From: Methylocystis sp. MJC1
GTDB taxonomy: Bacteria > Pseudomonadota > Alphaproteobacteria > Rhizobiales > Beijerinckiaceae
NCBI RefSeq assembly: GCF_026427715.1
Contig: NZ_CP107558.1
Span: forward strand, 2,945,001 to 3,009,000
Direction of reading: 5' to 3'
DNA: 64,000 nt
Part shown: positions 41,867 through 50,468 of the stretch, in pieces
How positions within the stretch are numbered: position 1 is the first letter of the stretch
How the letters are laid out: each line of letters starts with the position of its first letter
The notes under the pieces: generated by a model
Seen by the model: the letters and a program-made list of their open reading frames with translations, nothing else
Told to the model about the DNA's origin: nothing
Databases searched by the model: none
Position numbers and translations under genes: made by a program

Positions 41867-42798
41867 TGGCCGTTCCGATGGTTGCGCGTCATCAGATCGA
41901 TGAAAACATCCTCCAGCGTCGCCACGTCATGCGTCCAGCGATGCGTGGCGTTGGCGTAGCGCGCCGCGATCGCCTCCATAGCGCGCGCGTCGCGTCCGCC
42001 GACATGCAGGGCCGCACCGAAACGCGCCACCATGTCGACGCCCGGCGCATGTTTCAGTTCGGCCGCGAGCGCGTCGAGCCCCTCGCCGCTCACGACGTAA
42101 GTCGTCAACCCGGCGTTGCGAAGGATTTCCTCGATCGAGCCCGAGACCAGCAGCTTGCCATCGAGAATATAAGCAATCTCGTGACAGCGCTCGGCCTCGT
42201 CCATGTAATGCGTCGAGACGAGCACGGTGAGGCCTTCATTGGCGAGATGATGGATTTCGTCCCAGAAATCGCGGCGCGCTTTTGGATCGACGCCGGCAGT
42301 CGGCTCGTCCAGCAAAAGCAGCGAAGGCCCCGGCAAAATGCAGGCTCCGAGCGCAAGCCGCTGCTTCCAGCCGCCGGAGAGCTCGCCCGCGAGCTGGCCC
42401 GCGCGCGCCGTCAATCCGAGCCGCTCCAGCGCCGCCTGCGCCATGTCCTCCGGCGCCTCGAGACCATAGATGCGCGCGACGAATTCCAGGTTTTCGCGGA
42501 TCGTGAGATCACGATAGAGCGAGAAGCCCTGGGTCATATAGCCGACCTGGCGCTTGATCTCGTCCTGCTGTGTGCGAATGTCGAGGCCGAGGCACCGACC
42601 CTCGCCGCTGTCGGGGGTCAACAGGCCGCAGAGCATACGGATCGTCGTCGTTTTGCCGCTGCCGTTGGGTCCGAGGAATCCCTGTATATGGCCGCGTCGG
42701 ACACGCAGCGTGAAATTATCGACGACCTTCTTCTCCCCAAAGATTTTGGTGAGGCCCGAGACGTCGATCGCAATGTCGGGCGACGCTGTTTCTGTCAT
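41863..42798 (-). CDS. ABC transporter ATP-binding protein (YbhF/CcmA-like)
   Basis: 311 residues: Walker A G-P-N-G-S-G-K-T-T near residue 41, signature L-S-G-G-W-K-Q-R near 143, Walker B L-L-L-L-D-E-P-T-A-G near 162, and switch His in S-T-H-Y-M-D-E. A C-terminal extension (about 220-311) is typical of ABC-2-type drug or polysaccharide exporters. Energises the adjacent permease. It is separated from the HlyD gene upstream by 178 bp of family D repeats but remains in the same direction; the permease follows by ATGA overlap. Confidence 0.93.
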   Translation of the reverse strand: MTETASPDIAIDVSGLTKIFGEKKVVDNFTLRVRRGHIQGFLGPNGSGKTTTIRMLCGLLTPDSGEGRCLGLDIRTQQDEIKRQVGYMTQGFSLYRDLTIRENLEFVARIYGLEAPEDMAQAALERLGLTARAGQLAGELSGGWKQRLALGACILPGPSLLLLDEPTAGVDPKARRDFWDEIHHLANEGLTVLVSTHYMDEAERCHEIAYILDGKLLVSGSIEEILRNAGLTTYVVSGEGLDALAAELKHAPGVDMVARFGAALHVGGRDARAMEAIAARYANATHRWTHDVATLEDVFIDLMTRNHRNGQ

Positions 42799-42818
42799 TG
42801 CCCGCCCGCCTGTCAGCC

Positions 42819-42933
42819 GTCATGGCCGGGCTTGTCCCGGCCATCCACGCCTCGAAGCTGCGAAGACCTTGATGACATGGCGACCGCGCCGCGGCTCCCC
42901 TGCGTGGATGCCCGGCACAAGGCCGGGCATGAC
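42819..42933. repeat. Inverted pair of family D palindromes inside the efflux operon
   Basis: CATGGCCGGGCTTGTCCCGG (42820-42839) and the opposed copy GCCCGGCACAAGGCCGGGCA (42910-42929) lie between the HlyD and ATPase genes, as in the yidC-yihA gap. Confidence 0.8.
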
Positions 42934-42976
42934 GCCGAGAGGTTTCCGGCAATAAACAAAGACAGTTGCAGCTTTC

Positions 42977-43969
42977 TCACTTCCCCGCCTCCGTCGCTTC
43001 CATCAGCGGCGTCACTGAAACCGGCATCCCCAAAGGCAGTTCCCGCGCCTTCCCTTCGAGCCGCGCCTCCACCTTGAAAACGAGTTTCGCCCGCTCGACA
43101 TCGCTGAAAATCACTGGCGGGGTATATTCCTGCCGGCTCGCGACGAAGGAAATGCGGCCGTAGAGATCGGCCGGACATCCGTCGCATTGCACCCGCGCGC
43201 GCGCGCCGAGCCTGACGCCGGCGAGACGCGGCTCCGGCACGTAGAACCGCACCTTGCGGTTTTCCGGCGGCAGCAGCGCCACCACGGGCTGGCCGGCGTT
43301 CACCACTTCGCCGGGGCGGAAAAACACGTCCTGCACCACCCCGCCGGCCGGCGCGACGACATTCTGGCGGCCGATACGTATGTCGATCGCCTGCAATTGC
43401 GCATGCGCCTGATTGAGCGACGCCTGCGCCGCCTCGATTTCCTGCGAGCGGCCCGGAATGCGCGCCGCCTCCACCTGCCGCCGCGCCTCCTTCACGCTGG
43501 CGTCGTCGCGCCTCAGCGCCATTTCGGCGCGGTCGAGCGTCGACTTCGAAATGTCGCCGGTGGCGAAGAGCTTGCGCTGGCGGTCGTAGTCGTTGCGCGA
43601 CAAGGTGAGCGACGCCTCGGCGCGCTCCAGCGCGGCTTGCAGCACCGCGATCTGCTGCGGACGGTTGATGGCCGCCTGCAGGTTCTGCACCTGCGCCTCG
43701 AGCTGGCCGATGCGCGCGACAGCCTCCGCCCGGCTACGATCGAGAAGCGTCGTCGACATGTTGAAAAGCCGATCGCCGGGTTTCACGACGGAGCCGGCCG
43801 CAACGAAGAGCTGCGCCAGCCGCTCGCCTTCATTCGGACCGATATAGAGAGTTTCGCCCTCGACATAGCCGAGGAAGGCGGTCGGCTGCGACGAATTGTT
43901 GCGCGTGAGGCCCCACCAAACGGCGGCTAGGACGAGAATGACGAAAATTAGGCCGAGAAGCCGCTTCAT
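42977..43969 (-). CDS. HlyD/YbhG-type membrane fusion protein
   Basis: 330 residues. An N-terminal membrane anchor (MKRLLGLIFVILVLAAVWWG) precedes a barrel-sandwich/lipoyl half near 35-70. A long helical hairpin follows at about 75-200, with many Gln/Ala/Arg heptads, then the second lipoyl half (V-V-A-P-A-G-G-V-V-Q-D) and a beta-barrel domain. It links the inner-membrane permease to an outer-membrane channel, completing a YbhG-F-S-like efflux system. No TolC is encoded here, so a distant one must be used. The ATG at 43969 begins the anchor; divergent from the ETF-QO gene. Confidence 0.92.
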   Translation of the reverse strand: MKRLLGLIFVILVLAAVWWGLTRNNSSQPTAFLGYVEGETLYIGPNEGERLAQLFVAAGSVVKPGDRLFNMSTTLLDRSRAEAVARIGQLEAQVQNLQAAINRPQQIAVLQAALERAEASLTLSRNDYDRQRKLFATGDISKSTLDRAEMALRRDDASVKEARRQVEAARIPGRSQEIEAAQASLNQAHAQLQAIDIRIGRQNVVAPAGGVVQDVFFRPGEVVNAGQPVVALLPPENRKVRFYVPEPRLAGVRLGARARVQCDGCPADLYGRISFVASRQEYTPPVIFSDVERAKLVFKVEARLEGKARELPLGMPVSVTPLMEATEAGK

Positions 43970-44201
43970 GCCCCCGCCCTTTCGAGCGGATCCAGCAGCC
44001 AGATAGCCTCCGGCGGATTGTGCAATGCAGTGGCTGCGATAAACAACCAAACTGCGACAGGCCAGGAGAGGCTGGAAAACATCGATTGATGGCTCCGAGC
44101 CGCCCAATCCGGCGGCTCCGGGCGTAGTTTTGGCGCGCCGCGAAGAAAAAGGCTAGAGTGCCGCCGACGCTGCGCGAAAGGGACGCGAAAAGGGATCGGA
44201 A

Positions 44202-45881
44202 ATGTCTGAAGAGATTACGGAATTGCCCGAGCGCGAGGGCATGGACTACGATGTGGCGATCGTCGGCGCCGGACCGGCCGGCCTCGCCGCCGCGATTCGG
44301 CTCAAGCAGGTCGCGCCCGATCTCTCCGTCGTCGTCATCGAAAAGGGCTCCGAGCCCGGCGCGCATATTCTCTCGGGCGCCGTCATCGATCCCATCGGCC
44401 TCGATCGCCTCCTCCCCTCCTGGCGGTCGCATGACGAAGCGCCGTTGAAGACGCAGGTGCATGACGATCAATTCCTGCTGCTTTCCGAGAAGGGCGGCTT
44501 CCGCATCCCCAATATTCTGATGCCGAAGCTGATGAACAACCACGGCAATTTCATCGGCTCGCTCGGCAATGTCGTGCGCTTCCTGGCCTCCGAGGCCGAG
44601 GCGCTGGGCGTGGAGATCTATCCCGGCTTCGCCGGCGCCGAGATTCTCTACGGCGATAACGGCGAGGTGCTCGGCGTCGCCACCGGCGACATGGGCGTCG
44701 ACCGCGACGGAACGCCGAAAGACAGTTTCACCCGCGGCATGGAGCTGCGCGCCAAATATACGCTCTTCGCGGAAGGCGCGCGCGGCTCGCTGTCGAAGCA
44801 AGTGCTCGCCAAATACGATCTCTGCAAGAACAGCGACGTGCAGAAATTCGGCATCGGCTTCAAGGAGCTGTGGCGCATCCCGAAAGAGAAGCACCACCCC
44901 GGCCGCGTGCAGCACTCCTTCGGCTGGCCGCTGCAGGCCGACACGGGCGGCGGCTCCTTCCTCTATCATTTCGAGGATGGGCTGGTGTCCGTTGGCTTTG
45001 TTGTCCACCTGAACTATTCGAACCCGACGCTTTCGCCCTTCGATGAATTCCAGCGCTTCAAGTGCCATCCGATGGTCGCGCCGACGCTGGAAGGCGGCGA
45101 GCGTCTCGCCTATGGCGCGCGCGCGCTCACCGAAGGCGGCTGGCAGAGCGTGCCCAAGCTCGTTTTCCCCGGCGGCGCGCTTATCGGCTGCGCGGCAGGC
45201 TTCATGAATGTGCCGCGCATCAAGGGCTCTCACAACGCCATTCTTTCAGGGATGCTTGCGGCTGAGCATGTGGCGGCGGCGATCGCGGAAGGCCGCGCGC
45301 ATGACGAAGTGACGGCTTACGACGCCGCCTGGCGCGCGTCCGACATCGGCCGCGACCTGAAGCCGGTGCGCAACGTCAAGCCAATCTGGTCCAAGCTCGG
45401 CACCTATCTCGGCGCGCCGCTCTTTGGCCTCGACATGTGGACGAATGAGCTCTTCGGCTTTTCGTTTTTTGGCACGTTGAAGCACGGCAAGCCGGACTAC
45501 GCCTGCCTGAAGCCGCTCTCGGAGGTAACGCCGATCGTCTATCAGAAGCTCACGCAAAAGCCGGCTTTCGACAAGCTCTCCTCGGTCTTCGTCTCGAACA
45601 CCAATCACGAGGAAGACCAGCCGGTGCATCTCAAGCTGGCCGACCCCTCGATTCCGATCGAGCAAAATCTGCCGATCTATGGCGAGCCGGCGCGGCTCTA
45701 TTGCCCGGCGGGCGTCTATGAAGTCGTCTATGGCGATGAGGAGGCGAAGGCCGATCCGCGCTTCGTGATCAACGCCCAAAACTGCGTGCACTGCAAAACC
45801 TGCGACATCAAGGACCCGGCGCAGAACATCACCTGGGTGCCGCCGGAAGGCGGCGGCGGGCCAAACTATCCGAATATGTAA
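44202..45881 (+). CDS. Electron-transfer flavoprotein-ubiquinone oxidoreductase
   Basis: 559 residues. FAD-binding Rossmann motif V-G-A-G-P-A-G-L-A-A near residue 22 and I-E-K-G dinucleotide motif near 47. A membrane-facing quinone domain follows, then a C-terminal 4Fe-4S ferredoxin-like site with C-P-A-G-V-Y and C-V-H-C-K-T-C-D-I-K-D-P. The enzyme passes electrons from ETF to ubiquinone in fatty-acid, amino-acid and methylated-amine oxidation. The ATG at 44202 is preceded by AGGGATCGG. The etfAB genes are not in the window. The 232-bp divergent gap upstream should contain its promoter and that of the efflux operon. Confidence 0.97.
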   Translation: MSEEITELPEREGMDYDVAIVGAGPAGLAAAIRLKQVAPDLSVVVIEKGSEPGAHILSGAVIDPIGLDRLLPSWRSHDEAPLKTQVHDDQFLLLSEKGGFRIPNILMPKLMNNHGNFIGSLGNVVRFLASEAEALGVEIYPGFAGAEILYGDNGEVLGVATGDMGVDRDGTPKDSFTRGMELRAKYTLFAEGARGSLSKQVLAKYDLCKNSDVQKFGIGFKELWRIPKEKHHPGRVQHSFGWPLQADTGGGSFLYHFEDGLVSVGFVVHLNYSNPTLSPFDEFQRFKCHPMVAPTLEGGERLAYGARALTEGGWQSVPKLVFPGGALIGCAAGFMNVPRIKGSHNAILSGMLAAEHVAAAIAEGRAHDEVTAYDAAWRASDIGRDLKPVRNVKPIWSKLGTYLGAPLFGLDMWTNELFGFSFFGTLKHGKPDYACLKPLSEVTPIVYQKLTQKPAFDKLSSVFVSNTNHEEDQPVHLKLADPSIPIEQNLPIYGEPARLYCPAGVYEVVYGDEEAKADPRFVINAQNCVHCKTCDIKDPAQNITWVPPEGGGGPNYPNM

Positions 45882-45904
45882 GGCCCGTTTGAAAGCGTTG
45901 GGCT

Positions 45905-46009
45905 TGTCATTCCCGGCGGGCTGAAAGCCCGACCGGGAATCCAGAACCACAAGAATTGTTGTTGCGCTCTGGATTCTCGATCGTTCGCGTCGCGAGCGTT
46001 GGGACTGAC
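45905..46009. repeat. Palindromic repeat, family C copy
   Basis: TCATTCCCGGCGGGCTGAAA..GCCCGACCGGGAATCCAG with the second hairpin CGATCGTTCGCGTCGCGAGCG; the same composite as at 324-428. A short family A-like piece follows near 46057-46110. The rest of the 45882-46192 gap holds no gene. Confidence 0.75.
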
Positions 46010-46192
46010 AAAGAACCAATCGAGCGGAATCCAAATGAGACCTTCCGCTCTCTTGCTGAGGAGGCGCCGTAGGGCGTCATCTCGACGCAAGAGGGCGGGG
46101 TGATCCGAACTGCATGGCTTCCTCTCCCTACTAGGCGCCAACCTGGCGGCTGCCTCAGGGAGAGGAGAATCTATCTTGCCTATTGGGACCTC

Positions 46193-46987
46193 ATGTTCTT
46201 CATCTTTTCCAAGATTTTCGAAGTTCTCGCCGCACCGACGCATTTGGCGCTCTTCATCGGCGCCTTAGGCGTCGCGCTTTCTTTCACCCGGCATAAAAGA
46301 ACCGGCTGCGCGCTCTCCGGCGGCGCGATCGCGCTTCTGCTCGTCATGGGCTTTTCGCCGCTCCCCGGTCTCGTCGCGATCCCACTCGAAGCCCGTTTTC
46401 CGCCGCCGCCGGACGATATGCCGGCGCCCGATGGCGTTATCGTGCTCGGCGGCTCGGTCGACGAGAATTTGAGTGGGGTGCGCAACCGCGTCACCTTCGC
46501 CGAAGCGGCCGAGCGCCTGACCGCGCCGATTGCCTTGAAGCGGAAATATCCGACGGCGCGCGTCGTCTTCACCGGCGGCACGTCAGCCTTGCGGGGGTCG
46601 GCCTATACGGAAGCTGGGACCGTGCAGCGTTTCTGGCGAGAGGTCGGCCTCGACCAGGGTGACGTGCTTTATGAAGACAAGTCACGCAACACGTTCGAGA
46701 ACGCCGTCTTTACGCGCGACCTCGTGCAGCCAAAGCCCGGCGAGCGCTGGCTGCTCGTTACTTCGGCCATGCATATGCCCCGCTCTATCGGCATATTTCG
46801 CAAGGCCGGCTTTCCGGTGATCGCCTATCCGGTCGATTACCGCACGGCCGGCGAGATGGGTGGCTGGAGCGTGCCGCGCCACGCATCGCGAAGCTTCGCC
46901 CTCCTCGAATTTGCGATGCACGAATGGGTCGGCCTCGCCGCCTATCGGCTGACGGGAAAGACCGACGCGCTCTTTCCGGCGCCTTAG
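46193..46987 (+). CDS. YdcF/ElyC-type DUF218 membrane protein
   Basis: 264 residues. Two N-terminal transmembrane segments (A-P-T-H-L-A-L-F-I-G-A-L-G-V-A-L and C-A-L-S-G-G-A-I-A-L-L-L-V-M-G-F) precede a DUF218 domain from about 78. Motifs are D-G-V-I-V-L-G-G-S near residue 81, V-V-F-T-G-G-T-S near 124, the Asn/Glu of S-R-N-T-F-E-N-A, and T-S-A-M-H-M-P-R near 188. ElyC/SanA relatives act in envelope glycan-carrier metabolism. ATG 46193 is chosen because it begins the hydrophobic stretch directly; the frame opens earlier in repeat DNA. Confidence 0.9.
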   Translation: MFFIFSKIFEVLAAPTHLALFIGALGVALSFTRHKRTGCALSGGAIALLLVMGFSPLPGLVAIPLEARFPPPPDDMPAPDGVIVLGGSVDENLSGVRNRVTFAEAAERLTAPIALKRKYPTARVVFTGGTSALRGSAYTEAGTVQRFWREVGLDQGDVLYEDKSRNTFENAVFTRDLVQPKPGERWLLVTSAMHMPRSIGIFRKAGFPVIAYPVDYRTAGEMGGWSVPRHASRSFALLEFAMHEWVGLAAYRLTGKTDALFPAP

Positions 46988-47026
46988 CGCGCCTTCCGCT
47001 CAGACGAAATCATGCGGCAGGCGCGC

Positions 47027-47800
47027 CTATTCGGCGCGACGCCGCCCGCGCGTGGTTGTCGTCGGCTCCATGCTGCGTCCGCCGGAGCCGCCCGGCCAGC
47101 TGCCGTGCTTCATTTCGAGAAACAAGGCGATCGCCTGAGCGCGGTTGCGCACATCGAGCTTCTCGAAAAGATTGCGCAAATGGAATTTGATCGTGTTGAT
47201 CGAGACGCCGAAATCCTTGGCCAGCTGGCTATTGGTGTGGCCCGACCCCAAAGCCGACAACAGGCTTCTCTCGCGCAGCGTCAGATTCTCGAGAGGATCG
47301 CTGCGCATCTTGCGGATATCAACGAAGGGAAACACCATATCCCCCGCCGCCACCGCCGCCAGCACGTCGAGAAGACGCTCCGGCGGGGCGCGTTTGGAGA
47401 CGAAGCCCGCGCCCCCGAGCTGCAAGGTCTCCGCAGGCGCCGCGGGATCGTTGGTGCCGCTATAGACGACGATTTTGGGCGCTGAGACCTGGCGGGAGAG
47501 GGCGCGCAAAACGTCGCGCGCATGCAGCGTGGGCAATTGCCAGCCGATGACCGCGATGGCGAATTTCTGCTGCCGGGCGGCCTCCAGAAACTCTTCGCCA
47601 TCCGTCACTTTCAGCACGAGATTGAAACGCTTGTCGTCGGAGAGAAGCTTGTCGAGCCCCGCTAGAATCAGCGGGCTCTTGTCGGCGATGGCGACGTCGA
47701 TGCTGCCCGCCTGTTGCGATGGCGCGCCGTCGTCATTTTCTGGGCGCGGGGCCGCCCTGGCAAGGTCCGTATTGTCCCCGCTCGCCCGGATACTGTCCAT
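47027..47800 (-). CDS. LuxR-type regulator with a receiver lacking the phospho-acceptor
   Basis: 257 residues. A disordered N-terminus (about 1-33) precedes a receiver-like domain (34-155). Where NarL-type regulators have L-L-D-L-x-M-P, this protein has V-I-G-W-Q-L-P, so Gly86 replaces the Asp. The usual acidic pair is also reduced (I-A-D-K-S-P). The C-terminal LuxR helix-turn-helix (about 178-235) is intact: L-T-L-R-E-R-S-L-L-S-A-L-G-S-G-H-T-N-S-Q-L-A-K. It cannot be controlled by standard phosphorylation. GGAGGAG precedes the ATG at 47800. No kinase gene is adjacent. Confidence 0.87.
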   Translation of the reverse strand: MDSIRASGDNTDLARAAPRPENDDGAPSQQAGSIDVAIADKSPLILAGLDKLLSDDKRFNLVLKVTDGEEFLEAARQQKFAIAVIGWQLPTLHARDVLRALSRQVSAPKIVVYSGTNDPAAPAETLQLGGAGFVSKRAPPERLLDVLAAVAAGDMVFPFVDIRKMRSDPLENLTLRERSLLSALGSGHTNSQLAKDFGVSINTIKFHLRNLFEKLDVRNRAQAIALFLEMKHGSWPGGSGGRSMEPTTTTRGRRRAE

Positions 47801-48119
47801 CCGCTCCTCCAGCCCTAATCGAAGAGGTAGGCGCCATCGTCTCGTCCCGCTTCGCATGGCGGCGCCACGAGAGCGGAAATAACGCCTCACATGCGTCGCG
47901 ACAGTACTTGCTGTTTGGCGGACTGTCCTCGAAGCGACGCTAGACCCATACCTGCCCACTCGAGTTGGGAGGCGGGGCAAGAATACTCAGGATGCGGGAA
48001 GACGCAAGCATTCTCCTTGGGCGCAACGCGCAAAAGAAAATCACCAAAAAATTAAGGCGCGGCGCATCGGCGAATGCCGACGCGCCGCGCCTTGATATAG
48101 GCGTGCTGGAAGCGCTGAA

Positions 48120-48233
48120 TTAGTCCGTGAAGACCCAGCGCGCAGCGAAATAGGCAGCCGCGCCGATCACGATGATCGCGATCATGCCGACCGGGGTCGA
48201 CGCATAGCTGGTGAGTTCGAGAATAGCGCCCAT
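48120..48233 (-). CDS. 37-residue single-pass membrane protein
   Basis: A short frame too small for routine gene calling: MGAILELTSYASTPVGMIAI, then I-V-I-G-A-A-A-Y-F-A-A-R-W-V-F-T-D and TAA. Residues 14-33 form one transmembrane helix. GGAGGAG lies at ideal distance upstream of the ATG at 48233, and the sequence is compositionally coding. Function unknown. It is alone between the LuxR-type gene and a 400-bp gap. Hairpins (for example around CTCCGGCGGCGACGCCGGA near 48298-48316) lie upstream on the same strand and may regulate it. Confidence 0.7.
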   Translation of the reverse strand: MGAILELTSYASTPVGMIAIIVIGAAAYFAARWVFTD

Positions 48234-48634
48234 TATCTCCTCCTTCTGTCACACTTAACTGTCGGTTCTAACCATTAGCCGACATGCTGTCATCTGATCC
48301 GGCGTCGCCGCCGGAGTTGTCAGATACCAAGTTTTAGGATCGCATCGCGGACATGTTCCCATCGCGCGTTTAACGCGAACCTCGAAAGGGCGGGCGCATA
48401 TCTGTTCTGCCCTGTCCGCGCTCGGTGAGCGATTGCTTCCACAGCTCATCGACCGGTTCCGAAATGCGGTGCTCAAACGAACTATTGCAGTCGCTGATCC
48501 TTGTCAAGCGACCTCATCGCCCGCGTCCAGTGTGCTCACACGACCAATCTTATCCAGCCCGCGCAGCGGAGATTGCGCTTGCCCCCGTATACGGCCGACG
48601 ACTAATGTCTGAACCGTGAACCAAGCGAGCAGAC
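48234..48634. other. 400-bp gap without a clear gene
   Basis: Contains the Shine-Dalgarno region and probable promoter of the 37-residue gene (minus), a strong imperfect palindrome at about 48292-48326 (ATCTGATCC..GTTGTCAGAT), and the upstream region of the DUF1190-like gene (plus). Short open frames are present but show no motif. Confidence 0.45.
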
Positions 48635-49033
48635 ATGGCTAACAGCCCTTTGAAATTAATCGTCATCCTTGTCGCGCTGGCCGCCGCCGGCTTCTCGTTT
48701 TTCTACGCCCGCCGCACGGCGCCGGCATGCGCGGAAGACGGGAAATACATGTCCTCTATGAGCGATTGTCAGGCCTGGGGGTTCACCTCCGCGCTCTGCA
48801 AGCAAGCGGTCGACAAAGCCCAGGCCGTCGCGGCGCACGCAGCGCCGAAAACCGAGACCATGTTCCAGTGCGAGCTGCGTTTCTCCGACTGTTTCGAAAA
48901 CCCCGCTGGCGGCTTTACGCCTCGCCCGGCGTTCTGCCTGCGCACGGACGGCGAGCCGAAAGAAATCCGCTATCTCGAATATGAGTCCGATCGCCGCAAC
49001 CGCAAAAAGACTAAGGAAGTGCGCATCGATTAA
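48635..49033 (+). CDS. DUF1190-like Cys-rich protein with N-terminal anchor
   Basis: 132 residues. An uncleaved anchor or signal (L-K-L-I-V-I-L-V-A-L-A-A-A-G-F-S-F-F-Y) precedes the Cys-containing periplasmic part: A-C-A-E-D, S-D-C-Q-A-W-G, A-L-C-K-Q-A, then F-Q-C-E-L-R-F-S-D-C-F and A-F-C-L-R. The spacing of these Cys resembles DUF1190 (YgiB-like) proteins, whose role is unknown. ATG at 48635. It converges with the DUF3108 gene downstream. Confidence 0.65.
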   Translation: MANSPLKLIVILVALAAAGFSFFYARRTAPACAEDGKYMSSMSDCQAWGFTSALCKQAVDKAQAVAAHAAPKTETMFQCELRFSDCFENPAGGFTPRPAFCLRTDGEPKEIRYLEYESDRRNRKKTKEVRID

Positions 49034-49080
49034 CGCCAGATGCGGCGTTACCCGAAACCGCACGACCAAGCTCTCGCTTT

Positions 49081-49911
49081 TTACCGGGACCGGTCGGCCT
49101 GCCGCGACGCGATCTGGAATTCCGAAGCGTCGATCACGAGCTGGCCCGCGCCGGTGCGAATATCGATATGGATCGGCACGACGACATGCGCATCCGGCAT
49201 GGGCGCGAGCCACACGTTCATATCCCGGTTTTCAGCCATGTAGCGCGTCGACTTGCTATCAGGACGATGCCCGGCAATCGGCGTGTAGCGCGCCGAACAA
49301 ACCGCGACGGGGCCTGAATAGCCGTGCGCCTGCGCGGTGTGTGCGCCAGAATAAGAGAGCTGGACGTCGAAGCGGGTGACGCCGTCGAACACAGAGATTG
49401 TGCGATTGCAGGCGGCGGGCCCGACGAGCTCCTGGCCCTGGGGAACGCTCATGATCAGCGCGCTGACTGGATCGACGATGCGCCTCTTGGCGCCCTCATT
49501 GAGGGGGATGCGCATCTCCGCGTCCCAGGGCTCCGGCTTCACCTCGACCGCACGCACGGCGTTGCTCGCGAGCGACATTCGGACAGTGCGCGTCTCGTCG
49601 TTGTTGGATGTGGTGTTGGCGTAGGCCGAAGGCGACGGGCCGGCGGCGGTCAGGCCGCCGCTCGCCGTCGCGGCCCCCTTGGTGCTGTTCACGAGATTGG
49701 CGAGCCCCGTCGTGCGCATGGAAACATCGACGCGGTAGCTTTCCGGCTCCACCACGCCGGAGGCGGAAGCGCTGCCAATGGAGAGCCCCATGAGGCTCAA
49801 CACATAATGCGCCCTGATCGTCTCGGCGGCCGCCGGCGCGGCTCCGATGCAGGCGAGCGCCACCATCGGTAATACTGCGGAAGGCAGGTGAAACTTCAAA
49901 ATCCGGCTCAT
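49081..49911 (-). CDS. DUF3108 family exported protein
   Basis: 276 residues. Signal peptide (H-L-P-S-A-V-L-P-M-V-A-L-A-C-I-G-A-A-P-A) with cleavage near A-A-A-E-T. The mature protein is beta-rich, beginning I-R-A-H-Y-V-L-S-L-M-G-L-S-I-G, typical of DUF3108, and has one Cys pair (A-A-C-N and A-V-C-S). Likely periplasmic or outer-membrane associated; function unknown. The ATG at 49911 lies 43 bases after the YkgJ-like gene stop on the same strand, so they may share a transcript. The longer frame upstream is a shadow of the neighbouring gene. Confidence 0.82.
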   Translation of the reverse strand: MSRILKFHLPSAVLPMVALACIGAAPAAAETIRAHYVLSLMGLSIGSASASGVVEPESYRVDVSMRTTGLANLVNSTKGAATASGGLTAAGPSPSAYANTTSNNDETRTVRMSLASNAVRAVEVKPEPWDAEMRIPLNEGAKRRIVDPVSALIMSVPQGQELVGPAACNRTISVFDGVTRFDVQLSYSGAHTAQAHGYSGPVAVCSARYTPIAGHRPDSKSTRYMAENRDMNVWLAPMPDAHVVVPIHIDIRTGAGQLVIDASEFQIASRQADRSR

Positions 49912-49954
49912 TTTGGCTCGATGCTCGAGAAGTCCGCGCGCAGGGAACGAAGCC

Positions 49955-50371
49955 TCACGCCGACTCCTGCCAATGACCGTCCGCGTAAATACGCCAGGCG
50001 CGCAGCCCCGCTTTGGCGACGACAATCCTGCCGGCTTTCGCCTCCGAGACGAGATGTCTGAATATGAGAGGATTGCGCCAGGAAAAGGGCTTCTCCGGGT
50101 CGCAGACCGCATGGTACTCGTCGCTGTCCGGATCGTCCATGAGGAGCGTCCCGACCCTGTCTGGCCGCATGGTCGCGGGCAGACCGCGGTCCTCTTTCCA
50201 TTGGCAGTGATAGTCACGACAGACATCGGGGCGCGTGGCGTAAACGCCGCAGCCTCCCGCGCCCACGCAATGTTCGCAGAGCTTGCCCGCGGTCTTCTTC
50301 ATCTCCTCGATTTCGAGGACCTTACAGCAGAAATGGCAGGGGCCGCAGACCTTGCCGGGGATGTCGAGCAT
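49955..50371 (-). CDS. YkgJ-type Cys-cluster (zinc/iron-chelating) protein
   Basis: 138 residues. The N-terminal motif C-G-P-C-H-F-C-C-K (residues 9-17), then C-E-H-C-x5-C-G-V-Y, R-P-D-V-C-R-D-Y-H-C, is the CxxCCxxxC-type cluster of YkgJ proteins, thought to bind zinc or iron. Function unknown. The ATG at 50371 begins MLDIPGKVCGPCHFCC; the frame extends further upstream into the divergent gene and is rejected. It is divergent from the FMN reductase gene with a 97-bp gap. Confidence 0.87.
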   Translation of the reverse strand: MLDIPGKVCGPCHFCCKVLEIEEMKKTAGKLCEHCVGAGGCGVYATRPDVCRDYHCQWKEDRGLPATMRPDRVGTLLMDDPDSDEYHAVCDPEKPFSWRNPLIFRHLVSEAKAGRIVVAKAGLRAWRIYADGHWQESA

Positions 50372-50468
50372 GATAACCGCGCCAGGGAGACAGTGAGAAT
50401 CGAATCGGCTTATTGTCCCCCGGACGGCGCTGGATGCAAGCAGCGCCGGCGCCGATGGGGCGGCGAGG

